A stretch of DNA of 64,000 nt from Rhizobium leguminosarum bv. trifolii WSM2297. GTDB lineage: Bacteria; Pseudomonadota; Alphaproteobacteria; Rhizobiales; Rhizobiaceae. Positions 51,696 to 61,108 of the stretch are shown here, in pieces. How positions within the stretch are numbered: the stretch's first letter is position 1; each line of letters opens with the position of its first letter. The DNA is taken from the NCBI RefSeq assembly GCF_000271845.1, contig NZ_JH719395.1, forward strand, positions 1,260,466 through 1,324,465. The letters run 5' to 3'. The position numbers and the translations under genes were made by a program. The notes beneath the pieces are model-generated. The model had not been told where the DNA came from. It ran no database searches and worked only from the letters and a program-made list of their open reading frames with translations.

Positions 51696-52661
51696 TTGAC
51701 CATATCCTCTTCCATTGTCGACAAGGCGGCCGATGCCACCGCAAGGGCAACGCCGATCTCGCTCGCCCGGCATGTGCGTGGCCTCTCCGACAGAGCGATC
51801 GCCTGGCTGTTCATCGCACCCGCCATCATCCTGCTTCTGGCGATCAACATCTTCCCGCTCCTCTGGGCGATCTACCTGTCCTTCACCAATTACCGCGCCA
51901 ACCGACCAAATGCGCCTGTTCAGGGCGTCGGCCTTGGTAATTACCAGCGTGTGCTCAACGATCCCGATATCTGGCAGGCGATGCAGACCACCGCGCATTT
52001 CGTCTTCTGGACGATCGTGCTGCAGACGCTGATCGGCTTTGCCCTCGCCTATCTGATCGACCGCAAATTCCGCGGCCATGCCTTCTGGACGACGATCATC
52101 CTGATCCCGATGATGCTGTCGCCGGCCGTTGTCGGCAATTTCTGGCGCTTTCTCTATGAGCCGCAGATCGGCCTCTTCGCCTATGCCGTATCGCTGATAT
52201 CGGGCATTCCGACCTCTGATATACAGATGCTCGGCAATGTCCGGCTGGCGCCCTGGGCGATCATCATCGTCGATACGTGGATGTGGACGCCCTATGTGAT
52301 GCTGATCTGCCTTGCCGGCCTGCGCTCGATCCCCGACTACATCTACGAGGCGGCCGAGGTCGACCGCGCCTCGCCGTGGCGGCAGTTCTGGTCCATCACC
52401 GTGCCGATGGCCCTGCCCTTCATCATGCTTGCCGTGCTCTTTCGGGGCATCGAGAATTTCAAGATGTTCGACATGGTGACGCTGCTCACCGGCGGCGGGC
52501 CTGGCTCCGTCACCGAGGTCGCCTCGATCACGCTGAAGCGCGCCGCCTTCGAAAGCTGGGCGACCGGCCGGGCCTCCGCCTTCGCCATCGTCCTCTTCGT
52601 CGCGGTGTTCGGCCTCGCCAACATCTACGTCAAGGCTCTGAACAAGGTGAAGCAAAGATGA
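51696..52661 (+). CDS. ABC transporter permease 1
   Basis: A 321-residue MalF-type inner membrane protein with six hydrophobic segments. The EAA loop reads YIYEAAEVDRASPWRQFWSI, the contact site for the ATPase. I choose a TTG at 51696: an AGGTG lies upstream and the N-terminus is then of normal length. The earlier start at 51561 would add a proline/arginine-rich extension read through the hairpin. It overlaps permease 2 by 4 bases. Confidence 0.92.
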   Translation: MTISSSIVDKAADATARATPISLARHVRGLSDRAIAWLFIAPAIILLLAINIFPLLWAIYLSFTNYRANRPNAPVQGVGLGNYQRVLNDPDIWQAMQTTAHFVFWTIVLQTLIGFALAYLIDRKFRGHAFWTTIILIPMMLSPAVVGNFWRFLYEPQIGLFAYAVSLISGIPTSDIQMLGNVRLAPWAIIIVDTWMWTPYVMLICLAGLRSIPDYIYEAAEVDRASPWRQFWSITVPMALPFIMLAVLFRGIENFKMFDMVTLLTGGGPGSVTEVASITLKRAAFESWATGRASAFAIVLFVAVFGLANIYVKALNKVKQR

Positions 52662-53611
52662 GCGCCGCCAACTCCGCCCATTCGGTCGTCGAACCGAGCC
52701 TTTCCAGCAAGCGTATCGCCGGCGCGATCGTCATCCTCTACGCGCTGATCACGCTGATCCCGCTCGTCTGGATCTTTCTCACCAGCATCAAGTCGCCGCC
52801 GGATTCGATCAGCTATCCCCCCAAGATCATCTTCACGCCGTCACTCGAAGGTTATTGCAATCTGTTCACCACGCGCACCCGGCAGACGCCGGACTATATC
52901 GCCTCGCTACCGGCGCCGACCGGCACCTGCGATGAGGTGACGCGCAAGCGCAACATGGTGATCGCCGGCCCGTCGAACTTCGTGCCGCGCTTCGTCAATT
53001 CGCTGGTGATCGCCTTCGGCTCTACCTTCCTTGCGGTCTTTCTAGGGACGCTTGCCGCCTACGGCTTTTCCCGCTTCAAGGTGCCGCTCGCCGATGACCT
53101 GCTGTTTTTCATCCTGTCGACGCGCATGATGCCGCCGATCGCCGTCGCCATCCCCATCTACCTGATGTACCGCGAGCTCGGGCTCTCCGACACAGCCGTT
53201 GGCATGATCCTGCTCTACACCGCCGTCAACGTCTCGCTCGCCGTCTGGCTGCTCAAGGGTTTCATCGACGAGATCCCGCGCGAATACGAGGAAGCCGCGA
53301 TGATCGACGGCTATACCCGCCTGCAGGCCTTCCGCAAGGTCGTGCTGCCGCAGGCGACCACCGGAATTGCCGCAACCGCGATCTTCTGCCTAATCTTCGC
53401 CTGGAACGAATATGCCTTCGCCGCCCTTCTGACCTCAGGCCAGGCGCAGACCGCGCCACCCTTCATTCCGACGATCATCGGCGAAGGCGGGCAGGACTGG
53501 CCGGCGGTCGCAGCCGGCACGACGATCTTCCTGATCCCGATTCTCGTCTTCACCATTCTCTTGCGCAAGCAGCTCCTGCGCGGCATCACCTTCGGAGCCG
53601 TCCGCAAATGA
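52658..53611 (+). CDS. ABC transporter permease 2
   Basis: A 317-residue MalG-type permease with six membrane segments and the EAA motif EIPREYEEAAMIDGYTRLQA. A periplasmic loop after the first segment carries two cysteines (EGYCNLF and TGTCDEV), which may form a disulfide. ATG overlaps the stop of permease 1 and its own stop overlaps the small membrane protein, so translation is coupled. Confidence 0.93.
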   Translation: MSAANSAHSVVEPSLSSKRIAGAIVILYALITLIPLVWIFLTSIKSPPDSISYPPKIIFTPSLEGYCNLFTTRTRQTPDYIASLPAPTGTCDEVTRKRNMVIAGPSNFVPRFVNSLVIAFGSTFLAVFLGTLAAYGFSRFKVPLADDLLFFILSTRMMPPIAVAIPIYLMYRELGLSDTAVGMILLYTAVNVSLAVWLLKGFIDEIPREYEEAAMIDGYTRLQAFRKVVLPQATTGIAATAIFCLIFAWNEYAFAALLTSGQAQTAPPFIPTIIGEGGQDWPAVAAGTTIFLIPILVFTILLRKQLLRGITFGAVRK

Positions 53612-53820
53612 CCCATCTGATCGAGACACCAGTCCCTGCCCGTCCGAAACGGCCGTTCTTCCTGCGCCGCGGCCCGATGGAGACCATCGCCACCGTGCTG
53701 ATCGGCGTCGGCTTCCTGATGTTGTTTCAACCTTTCCTACTGGTGCTCTACACCTATTCGCTCGTGACCCTGCTTGCAGGCACCGTCATGTTCATCATCG
53801 TCTCAAAATTCCCGGAGTGA
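53608..53820 (+). CDS. Small membrane protein of the ABC operon
   Basis: A 70-residue protein with two hydrophobic segments (METIATVLIGVGFLMLFQPF and VLYTYSLVTLLAGTVMFIIV) and a basic N-terminus. It shares ATGA with permease 2 and ends 3 bases before the first ATPase. Its place matches the small membrane gene in the R. leguminosarum glycerol ABC operon (glpU in glpSTPQUV), though sequence similarity is not proven here. It may be an accessory subunit. Confidence 0.75.
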   Translation: MTHLIETPVPARPKRPFFLRRGPMETIATVLIGVGFLMLFQPFLLVLYTYSLVTLLAGTVMFIIVSKFPE

Positions 53821-53823
53821 ACC

Positions 53824-54921
53824 ATGGCGGAGATCAAGATCGAAAATCTCCGGAAGGAGTTCGGCAGCTTCGTCGCCGTCGAGAATTCGAGCTTCACCGT
53901 CCATGACGGCGAGTTCCTGGCGCTACTCGGCCCTTCCGGCTGCGGCAAGACGACCACGCTTCGCATGATCGCCGGCCTTGAGTTGCCGACCAGCGGCGAG
54001 ATCTATCTCGACGGTGAGGACGTCACCTTCAACCGCGCCAGCGCCCGCGACATCGCCTTCGTCTTCCAGCTCTTCGCGCTCTATCCGCACATGAACGTGC
54101 GCAAGAATATCGGCTTTCCGCTACTGTCACAGGGCATGCCAAAGGCCGAGATCCGTCAGCGGGTCGAAGAGACCGCCCGCCTGCTGCAGATTGACCATAT
54201 TCTCAACCGCTCGGTATCGGGCCTTGCCGGCGGCGACCGGCAGCGGGTTGCGCTCGGCCGCGCCATCGTCCGGCGGCCGAAATGTTTCCTGATGGACGAG
54301 CCGCTCGGCACGCTCGACGCCGAGTTTCGCGAGATCATGGTCCACGAGCTGCGCGAGCTGCACAACCGCATCCACGCTACCACCGTCTACGTTACCCACG
54401 ACCAGCACGAGGCGATGGCAATGGCCGACAAGATCGCCGTCATGAACCACGGCGTCATCGAACAATTCGGCACGCCGCAGGAAATATATGCCAAGCCGGC
54501 GACCATGTATGTCGCCGATTTCATCGGCTCGCCACCGATGAACTTCATGCGCTTCACTTCGGGGCTCAAAAGCGGTGACCGCTCGATCCGGCTCGACGGC
54601 ATCGATGTCGCCGTCCCCGAGATCCATCAGGACATCGCCGAAAGCGAACTGGCGCTTGGCGTGCGGCCAGAGCATATCCGCTTCAGCGACGCCTCGGCGC
54701 TTCGCGGCGCCGTCTACGGCAGCGAATATCTCGGCACCAACCAGGTCGTGGCTGTGGAAACGCCGGGCGGCTTGATCAAGGCCCGCGTTCCCGCCAATCG
54801 CAGCTTCCAGATCGGCGAGACCGTCGGCCTCGAATTCAACCCGGCCAAACTCGCGCTCTTCGACTGCACCTCGGGCCGCGCCGTGCAGTCCTCGCTCTAT
54901 CAGGAGACCCGACATGGCTGA
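53824..54921 (+). CDS. ABC transporter ATPase 1
   Basis: A 365-residue MalK/UgpC-type ATPase. Walker A is LLGPSGCGKTTTLRMIAGLE and Walker B FLMDEPLGTLDAE, followed by the switch histidine in VYVTHDQHEAMAMADK. The signature loop reads SGLAGGDRQRVALGRA, so the usual LSGGQ is altered to LAGGD. A C-terminal TOBE region follows. It overlaps ATPase 2 by 8 bases. The presence of two different ATPases suggests a heterodimer. Confidence 0.93.
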   Translation: MAEIKIENLRKEFGSFVAVENSSFTVHDGEFLALLGPSGCGKTTTLRMIAGLELPTSGEIYLDGEDVTFNRASARDIAFVFQLFALYPHMNVRKNIGFPLLSQGMPKAEIRQRVEETARLLQIDHILNRSVSGLAGGDRQRVALGRAIVRRPKCFLMDEPLGTLDAEFREIMVHELRELHNRIHATTVYVTHDQHEAMAMADKIAVMNHGVIEQFGTPQEIYAKPATMYVADFIGSPPMNFMRFTSGLKSGDRSIRLDGIDVAVPEIHQDIAESELALGVRPEHIRFSDASALRGAVYGSEYLGTNQVVAVETPGGLIKARVPANRSFQIGETVGLEFNPAKLALFDCTSGRAVQSSLYQETRHG

Positions 54922-55921
54922 TGTTGTCCTTAGGAACCTCGCCAAGCGTTTCGGCGACACCCAGGCTCTCGCCGACCTCGATCTTTCGATCCGCGACGGC
55001 GAGTTCGTCGTGCTGCTCGGTCCCACAGGCGCCGGCAAGACCACGACGCTCAGGCTGATCGCCGGCCTCGAGAGACCCGATAGCGGCCGCATCGAGATCG
55101 GCGGTCGCAATGTCGCGGCCGAAGCGCCGGCCGGGCGCGACGTCGCCTTCGTCTTCCAGCAATATTCGCTTTATCCGCACATGACGGTCTACGAAAACCT
55201 CGCCTTTCCGCTGAAGGCGCCGGTCCGCAAGCTCAGCGCCCAGGAGATCGACCGGCGCGTCCGCGAGGTCGCACGCATGGTCCGGATCGACCACAAGCTG
55301 GAGAACCGCTCGACCAGGCTTTCCGGCGGCGAGATGCAGCGTGTCGCCATCGGCCGGGCGCTGGTGCGGCGGCCGGCGATCTACCTGATGGACGAGCCGC
55401 TGTCCTCCCTCGATGCCAAGCTGCGCGCCGAACTGCGCCTGGAACTCAAGCGCATCCAGAAAGAAATGGGCTCGACGCTGCTCTATGTCACCCACGATCA
55501 GGTGGAAGCCATGACCATGGCCGACCGCATCGGCATCGTCGCCGAGGGGCGGCTGATGCAGGTCGGAACGCCGCGCGAAATCTACGGCAATCCCGCCAAC
55601 CTGCACGTCGCAGCCCGTCTCGGCCAGCCGCACATCAACCTTCTGCCGGCCGACCTGCTTCCCGGCGGCCAGCCACCCGCCGGCACCAAAACCGTCGGCG
55701 CGCGCACCGAACATCTCGACATCATGATTGGCGAGGACGCCAATGCCGAAATCGACTGGATCGAGCATCTCGGCGACCAGAACCATCTGCACATCCGGGC
55801 GGGTAATCACAAGCTCGTCACACTTGCCGATCCATATCTGGCAATCGCGCCGGGCGATCGGATCAGCCTGACGCTACGCGATCCGCTTTATTTCGACGCG
55901 GCTGGACAGCGCCTTTCCTGA
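54914..55921 (+). CDS. ABC transporter ATPase 2
   Basis: A 335-residue ATPase with Walker A LLGPTGAGKTTTLRLIAGLE, a standard signature RLSGGEMQRVAIGRAL, Walker B YLMDEPLSSLDAKLR and VTHDQVEAMTMADR. The C-terminal TOBE domain is shorter than in ATPase 1. Together with ATPase 1 it would energise the two permeases, as GlpS and GlpT do in the rhizobial glycerol transporter. Confidence 0.93.
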   Translation: MADVVLRNLAKRFGDTQALADLDLSIRDGEFVVLLGPTGAGKTTTLRLIAGLERPDSGRIEIGGRNVAAEAPAGRDVAFVFQQYSLYPHMTVYENLAFPLKAPVRKLSAQEIDRRVREVARMVRIDHKLENRSTRLSGGEMQRVAIGRALVRRPAIYLMDEPLSSLDAKLRAELRLELKRIQKEMGSTLLYVTHDQVEAMTMADRIGIVAEGRLMQVGTPREIYGNPANLHVAARLGQPHINLLPADLLPGGQPPAGTKTVGARTEHLDIMIGEDANAEIDWIEHLGDQNHLHIRAGNHKLVTLADPYLAIAPGDRISLTLRDPLYFDAAGQRLS

Positions 55922-55973
55922 CCGGCAAACAGAATGATGATGGCATGAAAAACGAACAGACGAGTCTCAATCG

Positions 55974-57647
55974 ATGAAACATTTCTTCAACCGCAGGGAA
56001 AATATCGTCACCGAAGCCCTGGACGGTCTGCTGCTGACAAGCAGCAATGGTCGTCTTGCCCGCCTCGACAGCTTTCCCGAGATCAAGGTGATCCTGCGCG
56101 CGGACTGGGACAGGTCGAAAGTAGCGATCATCTCGGGCGGCGGCGCCGGCCATGAACCCTCGCACGCCGGCTTTGTCGGCAAAGGCATGCTGACTGCGGC
56201 CGTTTCGGGCGAAATCTTCGCCTCGCCGAGTGTCGATGCGGTGCTGACGGCGATCCGCGCGGTGGCCGGTCCGAAAGGCGCCCTGCTCATCGTCAAGAAT
56301 TATACCGGCGACCGCCTGAATTTCGGCCTCGCCGCCGAGAAGGGCCGCGCAGAAGGGTTCGATGTCGAGATGGTCATCGTCGCCGACGATATCGCCCTGC
56401 CCGAGATCAACCAGCCGCGCGGCGTCGCCGGCACGCTTTTCGTCCATAAGATTGCCGGCTATCACGCCGAAAGGGGCGAGGACCTGGAGACGGTCGCAGC
56501 CCATGCCAGAAGTGCTGCCGGCGATATCGTCTCGCTCGGCATGTCGCTTTCCACCTGCAGCGTGCCCGGCCAGGCGCATGAGGACCGCCTCGGCGCCGAT
56601 GAGGGCGAACTTGGCCTCGGCATCCATGGCGAACCCGGCGCCGAGCGCATTACCCTGCGGCCGGTCGCCGATTTCGTTGCCGCCATTGCGGTCCGCCTCT
56701 CCGCAACGCTGAAAGGTGCGGAAGACCATGCGCTGCTCATCAACAATCTCGGCGCCGTGCCACCGCTCGAAATGGCCGTGATCGCCAATGCCGTGCTGTC
56801 CTCATCACTGGCCGATCGCGTCCGGCTGATCATCGGGCCGGCGCCGATGATGACGGCGCTCAACATGAACGGCTTCTCGCTGTCCTTGATCCGGCTGGAT
56901 GCCGGTCGTGAGGCAGCCCTGACGGCTGTTGTCGAACCACATGCCTGGATGCCGGTCGTTGCACGTCACGAGATCGAGATCATCGCCGCGCCGAGAGCGG
57001 CGACGGGATTGAACGCGGCCGCGGCGGGGACCAACGGCCAAGCCCTGGTCGGGGAAGACAACCGCATCCGGCGCCTGATCACGGCGCTCTGCGAGCATCT
57101 GATCTCCCTGGAAAACGAGCTCAACCGCCTGGACGGCCGCGTCGGCGACGGCGATACCGGCTCGACGGTGGCAACGGGCGCCCGCAGCGTGCTGGCCCGT
57201 CTCGACACGCTGCCGCTCGATCGGCCGGCGGCAACACTTGCCGCGCTCGGCGATATTCTCGGCACCAGCATGGGCGGTTCGAGCGGCGTGCTTCTGTCGA
57301 TCTTCTTCACCGCTGCGGCCAAGGCGATGACCGATAAGGACGATATCCCTGCCGCCCTTCTTGCCGGGCTCGACAGGATGACGTTCTATGGCGGAGCCGG
57401 GGTCGGCGACAGGACGATGGTCGATGCGCTGGCGCCTGCGCTGCAGGCACTCGCCTCTGGCGATATCTCGGCGGCGGCAAGGGCAGCGGCATCGGGTGCC
57501 GAGTCGACGAAGGCGATGGTGAAGGCGAGAGCTGGACGCGCCTCCTATGTCGGCGAAAGAGATCTGGCCGGTGTCGCCGATCCCGGCGCAGTCGCCGTGG
57601 CCGGCGCGTTCGGCGTGGCGGCAAGGTTCGCAACCGGCATGGCATGA
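55974..57647 (+). CDS. dhaKL: Fused dihydroxyacetone-type kinase (DhaK-DhaL, ATP type)
   Basis: A 557-residue protein. The DhaK domain (about 1-330) has GGGAGHEP with His60, KNYTGDRLNF with Asp113, and the substrate-binding His218 in LGLGIHGEPG. The DhaL domain (about 355-557) has DGRVGDGDTGSTVATGARSV and MGGSSGVLLSIFF, the form seen in ATP-dependent kinases. It should phosphorylate a short ketose such as dihydroxyacetone or erythrulose with ATP. It overlaps, or lies within 45 bases of, the separate dhaL. Confidence 0.92.
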   Translation: MKHFFNRRENIVTEALDGLLLTSSNGRLARLDSFPEIKVILRADWDRSKVAIISGGGAGHEPSHAGFVGKGMLTAAVSGEIFASPSVDAVLTAIRAVAGPKGALLIVKNYTGDRLNFGLAAEKGRAEGFDVEMVIVADDIALPEINQPRGVAGTLFVHKIAGYHAERGEDLETVAAHARSAAGDIVSLGMSLSTCSVPGQAHEDRLGADEGELGLGIHGEPGAERITLRPVADFVAAIAVRLSATLKGAEDHALLINNLGAVPPLEMAVIANAVLSSSLADRVRLIIGPAPMMTALNMNGFSLSLIRLDAGREAALTAVVEPHAWMPVVARHEIEIIAAPRAATGLNAAAAGTNGQALVGEDNRIRRLITALCEHLISLENELNRLDGRVGDGDTGSTVATGARSVLARLDTLPLDRPAATLAALGDILGTSMGGSSGVLLSIFFTAAAKAMTDKDDIPAALLAGLDRMTFYGGAGVGDRTMVDALAPALQALASGDISAAARAAASGAESTKAMVKARAGRASYVGERDLAGVADPGAVAVAGAFGVAARFATGMA

Positions 57648-57691
57648 ATTGCATGGGCCGCGCGGGAGGCGCGGCGACAGGGAGGATGGCA

Positions 57692-58306
57692 GTGCAGGCG
57701 GAACCGGTTCTTTTAGCGGGACTGATCGAGGTGTGTCGCGCGACAATCGCAGCAAACAGCGATCACCTCTGCGCGCTCGATCGCGCCATCGGCGATGGTG
57801 ATCATGGAACTAACATGCGGCGCGGCTGCGAGGCCGTCAGCGCCGAAGGCGAGACCCTGTCCAGCCTGCCCTTCCCCGACGCCGTCGAGAAGATCGGCCT
57901 GACGCTGGTGATGAATGTCGGCGGTGCCGCCGGGCCACTCTACGGCACGTTGCTGATCGAGATCGGCCGAGAGCTTCGCAAACGCGAGCAGAAGGCAGAT
58001 TTTCCCGTGGTGCTGAAACAGGCGATCGATGCCGTGGCAAGGCGCGGGCGATCGCATGCCGGCGACAAGACCCTGCTCGACGTTCTCTACCCCGTCCACG
58101 CGGCGCTGGTGAAGCGGTCGCCGCTCGGTGACATCGCCCGCAAGGCCGAGCGTTCCGCCGGCCGTACCGCTGCTATGAAGGCAATGCGCGGCCGCGCTTC
58201 TTATCTCGGCGACCGCTCGATTGGCCATGTCGATCCGGGCGCATCGAGCTGCGCGCTGCTGACCACCGCGATCTGCCGTTATCTCGGGGAGCACCGCCCC
58301 CAATGA
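57692..58306 (+). CDS. dhaL: PTS-type dihydroxyacetone kinase subunit DhaL
   Basis: A protein of about 204 residues. The ADP-binding motif is LDRAIGDGDHGTNMRRG and the second loop VMNVGGAAGPLYGTLLIEIG, both in the form typical of PTS-dependent DhaL with permanently bound ADP. I use the GTG at 57692, which has GGAGG 6 bases upstream; ATG at 57644 (overlapping the previous stop) or 57686 are alternatives. It overlaps dhaM by 4 bases. Confidence 0.92.
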   Translation: MQAEPVLLAGLIEVCRATIAANSDHLCALDRAIGDGDHGTNMRRGCEAVSAEGETLSSLPFPDAVEKIGLTLVMNVGGAAGPLYGTLLIEIGRELRKREQKADFPVVLKQAIDAVARRGRSHAGDKTLLDVLYPVHAALVKRSPLGDIARKAERSAGRTAAMKAMRGRASYLGDRSIGHVDPGASSCALLTTAICRYLGEHRPQ

Positions 58307-58701
58307 ATGCAAAAACCGCAAACGTGGGTATCGTCATCGTCTCCCATTCGCCGCTGGTGGCAAGAGGGATCGCCGACATGGTGCGGCAGATGGTCGGGGA
58401 CTGCGTGCCGCTCGCCTGGTCGGGCGGCAATGTCCATGGGGAACTCGGCACCGATGCCGGCGGCATATTGCGGGCGATCGAGGCCGCCTGGTCCGATGCC
58501 GGCGTTGCCGTTTTCGTCGATCTCGGCGGCGCTGAAACCAACAGCGAAATGGCAATCGAAATGCTTGGCCTCCCCCGCGCAGCCCTCGTCGCCATTTGCA
58601 ACGCGCCTCTCGTCGAAGGCGCCGTCATCGCTGCCGCCGAGGCCTCGGGGGGCGCCTCGCTCGCCAAGGTCGTCGCCACAGCCGAGGAGCTGTCGCCCTG
58701 A
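58303..58701 (+). CDS. dhaM: Phosphotransfer subunit DhaM (EIIA-Man type)
   Basis: A 132-residue protein with the phospho-accepting His15 in VIVSHSPLVARG and the conserved AVFVDLGGAETNSEMAIE. It is the single-domain DhaM; HPr and Enzyme I domains, fused to it in E. coli, are separate genes here. It passes phosphate from HPr to the ADP on DhaL. Start and stop overlap the neighbouring genes. Confidence 0.92.
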   Translation: MNAKTANVGIVIVSHSPLVARGIADMVRQMVGDCVPLAWSGGNVHGELGTDAGGILRAIEAAWSDAGVAVFVDLGGAETNSEMAIEMLGLPRAALVAICNAPLVEGAVIAAAEASGGASLAKVVATAEELSP

Positions 58702-59057
58702 TGACCGGCCGATTGCGCATAGAGAAACAGGAGCCCGGTCCATTGCCCGAGCCATTTAAGGTGAACTGCCAGACGGAAGTGGAAGTCAAGCACGGCGTCG
58801 GGCTGCACGCTCGCCCCTCCGTCACCTTCACGCGGCTTGCCAAATCCTTCCCCTGTTCGATCGAGATCGCCGTCAATGGCAGCGATGTCTGGCTGAACGG
58901 CAAGAGCATCATCAAGATCATGGGCGCACGAATCCGCAAGGGATCGATCCTTAGGATCCGCGCCGACGGCATCCTCGCCGAAGAGGCGATCCGGGCTTTG
59001 AAGGAACTCATCGAACGCAATTTCGATGAGGAAAAGAAACATGGCCGAACCGTTTAG
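58701..59057 (+). CDS. ptsH: HPr-like phosphocarrier protein with N-terminal extension
   Basis: A 118-residue protein. The HPr site is VGLHARPSVTF with His36, and the second half has KSIIKIMGARIRKGSILRIR. About 22 residues precede the normal HPr start. The usual regulatory serine motif appears as GKSIIKIMG. It starts at the overlapping TGATG with dhaM and ends 17 bases inside the Enzyme I gene. It probably serves DhaM rather than a sugar EII. Confidence 0.9.
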   Translation: MTGRLRIEKQEPGPLPEPFKVNCQTEVEVKHGVGLHARPSVTFTRLAKSFPCSIEIAVNGSDVWLNGKSIIKIMGARIRKGSILRIRADGILAEEAIRALKELIERNFDEEKKHGRTV

Positions 59058-60642
59058 GTTAAATGCGAAGAGCGCATCCCCCGGCGTTGCATCCGGCCCC
59101 GCCTTCCTCGCGGAAGAGCCAAAGGCTGTTTCCGCCGCAGCGCCGGACATTCCCGCTGCGCCGCAAACGCCCGGCGGATACGGCGTGCTGGCGGATGCGA
59201 TCGACGTCGCCATCGGCGAACTCGAGCGTCTGGCCGAGGGAGCCGATGCCGAAAGCCGCGATATCATCGATTTCCAGATCGAGGTTCTGGGCGATCCGAC
59301 GATCGCCGAAGCGACGGGCGCGCGCATCGACGCCGGCGAAAATGTCGTCTTCGCCTGGGTCGCCACCCTCGACGCCTATATCGGCGCGCTCGAAGCGGCC
59401 GACGAGGAGCAGATGCGGGCGCGCGCCGTCGATATTCTCGACATCAAGAACCGCGTGCTCGGCGCGCTGACCGGCACTCCGGTCGCCGATTTCCCGGCCG
59501 GTTCGATCTTTATCGGCAGGGACATGGAGCCGAGCCGTTTCCTTGCCCATGACTGGTCGAAGGGCGGCGGCATTGCGCTGTTTTCAGGCAGCACCGCCGG
59601 CCATGTCGCCCTGCTCGCCCGGTCGAAAATGGTGCCTATGGTGGTTGGCACAGGGCGTTTTTCGGCCGCGGACGGAGATCCCGTCGGGGTGGATGGCGAT
59701 GCCGGCGCAGTCGTCCTGCAGGCAGGCGGTACGCCGATGCCGTCCCCACCGCCGGTTGAGAGGCCGGCGGGTGACGCGGATACTGGCGAAGGACTGCGCA
59801 CCGCAGACGGGGTGCCGATCCTGCTCTCCATCAATATCAACGATGCCGCCGAGATCGACGCGCTCGATCCTGCAACCGCAGGCGTCGGTCTGATGCGCTC
59901 GGAATTTTCCGTCCTGTCGCTCGCCGATGCCGCCAACGAGGAACGACAGTTGGCGATCTATCGCCGAGTGCTGGAGCGGGCGGGCGAAAGGCCGGTCACG
60001 ATCCGCATGCTCGATATTGGCGGCGACAAGCCGCTCGCCGGTCTTGACGATCTGCCAGCTCTTTCCGCCTCGGGCCTGCGCGGCATCCGGCTGCTGCTTG
60101 CCCGACCGGAAATCGCCCGCGTTCAGGTCCGCGCCCTGCTGCGCGCTAGCGCCTTCGGCAGGCTTTTGGTGATGCTGCCGATGGTGACCTTTCCGGACGA
60201 GATCGACGCGATGCGGCAGATATTCCGAGATGAGGCGGCGCAACTCACCCGCCGCGCCCTGCTGCATCGGATGCCGCCGATCGGCATGATGGTGGAGGTG
60301 CCGGCTGCCGCCCTGATGCTTGACACCTTCGAAGCGGCCGAATTCTTCTCGTTTGGAACCAACGATCTCACCCAATATCTCGCCGCCTGCACACGCGACG
60401 GCATCGAGGCCGATTCAGACAAGGCGGCACCGGCCGTGCTTCGGCTGCTTGCCCAGGCGGTGAAGCTTGCCGTCCGCAAGCCCGTGAGCATCTGCGGCGA
60501 CATGGCCGGCGATCCCAGCTATCTGCCGGCATTGCTCGCCGCCGGCCTCCGGCATTTTTCCGTGGCGCCGGCCCGACGTCCCGCGATAAGATCGGCGATC
60601 ATCGGCCTCAATGCCGATGGCACAAGGGCAGCCGGAGAGTAG
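59041..60642 (+). CDS. ptsI: Enzyme I-like PEP-protein phosphotransferase
   Basis: A 533-residue protein. The phosphohistidine domain has His188 in FSGSTAGHVALLARSKMVP, differing from the standard GGxTSHxAI. The PEP-binding barrel has IRMLDIGGDKPLAGLDDLPA, MMVEVPAAALMLDTFEAAEF, FFSFGTNDLTQYLAACTRDG and the catalytic cysteine in VSICGDMAGDPSYLPALLAA. It is shorter than standard Enzyme I and lacks a GAF domain, so it is not PtsP. It should charge the HPr-like protein with phosphate from PEP. Confidence 0.92.
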   Translation: MAEPFRLNAKSASPGVASGPAFLAEEPKAVSAAAPDIPAAPQTPGGYGVLADAIDVAIGELERLAEGADAESRDIIDFQIEVLGDPTIAEATGARIDAGENVVFAWVATLDAYIGALEAADEEQMRARAVDILDIKNRVLGALTGTPVADFPAGSIFIGRDMEPSRFLAHDWSKGGGIALFSGSTAGHVALLARSKMVPMVVGTGRFSAADGDPVGVDGDAGAVVLQAGGTPMPSPPPVERPAGDADTGEGLRTADGVPILLSININDAAEIDALDPATAGVGLMRSEFSVLSLADAANEERQLAIYRRVLERAGERPVTIRMLDIGGDKPLAGLDDLPALSASGLRGIRLLLARPEIARVQVRALLRASAFGRLLVMLPMVTFPDEIDAMRQIFRDEAAQLTRRALLHRMPPIGMMVEVPAAALMLDTFEAAEFFSFGTNDLTQYLAACTRDGIEADSDKAAPAVLRLLAQAVKLAVRKPVSICGDMAGDPSYLPALLAAGLRHFSVAPARRPAIRSAIIGLNADGTRAAGE

Positions 60643-60643
60643 A

Positions 60644-61054
60644 ATGGCGCGCGAAGACACCGAAGACGCCATTATCGCCTACAAGTCCATTCTGGCGCAG
60701 ATCATCGACAACAGGCCATCGGGCACACGTCAGCGCCTGGCGACGGCGCTTGGCAAACACCGCAGCTTCGTCACCCAGATCACCAGCCCGACCTATGCGA
60801 CGCCGCTGCCGGCGCGCCATCTCGCGACGATCGTCGGTGTCTGCCATTTCAGCGCCGCCGAGCAGGAGCGTTTTCTCGAAGCCTATCATGCCGCCCATCC
60901 CGGCAAGCTGCCGGACCTTGGCCATTCCGAGAAATTGCGGCACCTGTCGCTGATGGTGCCCGATTTCGGCGACGACAGAAAAAACCGGCTGCTGGAGGAG
61001 GCAATCTCCGATCTGGTGCAGAAAATCGTCGCGATTTCAGGCGGATCGGAATGA
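60644..61054 (+). CDS. Putative DNA-binding helix-turn-helix protein of the Dha operon
   Basis: A 136-residue protein. The N-terminal half has SGTRQRLATALGKHRSFVTQ and ITSPTYATPLPARHLATIVG, a lambda-repressor-like helix-turn-helix arrangement. The C-terminal half is helical with no known ligand domain. It begins one base after the Enzyme I stop with GGAG upstream, and lies before the last dhaK. It may regulate the operon, but I cannot assign a family. Confidence 0.7.
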   Translation: MAREDTEDAIIAYKSILAQIIDNRPSGTRQRLATALGKHRSFVTQITSPTYATPLPARHLATIVGVCHFSAAEQERFLEAYHAAHPGKLPDLGHSEKLRHLSLMVPDFGDDRKNRLLEEAISDLVQKIVAISGGSE

Positions 61055-61108
61055 GCGGTGACCTGAAGATTGACGTAACGTAATGACCTCGGGCTTGGGA
61101 GGGGCTTG

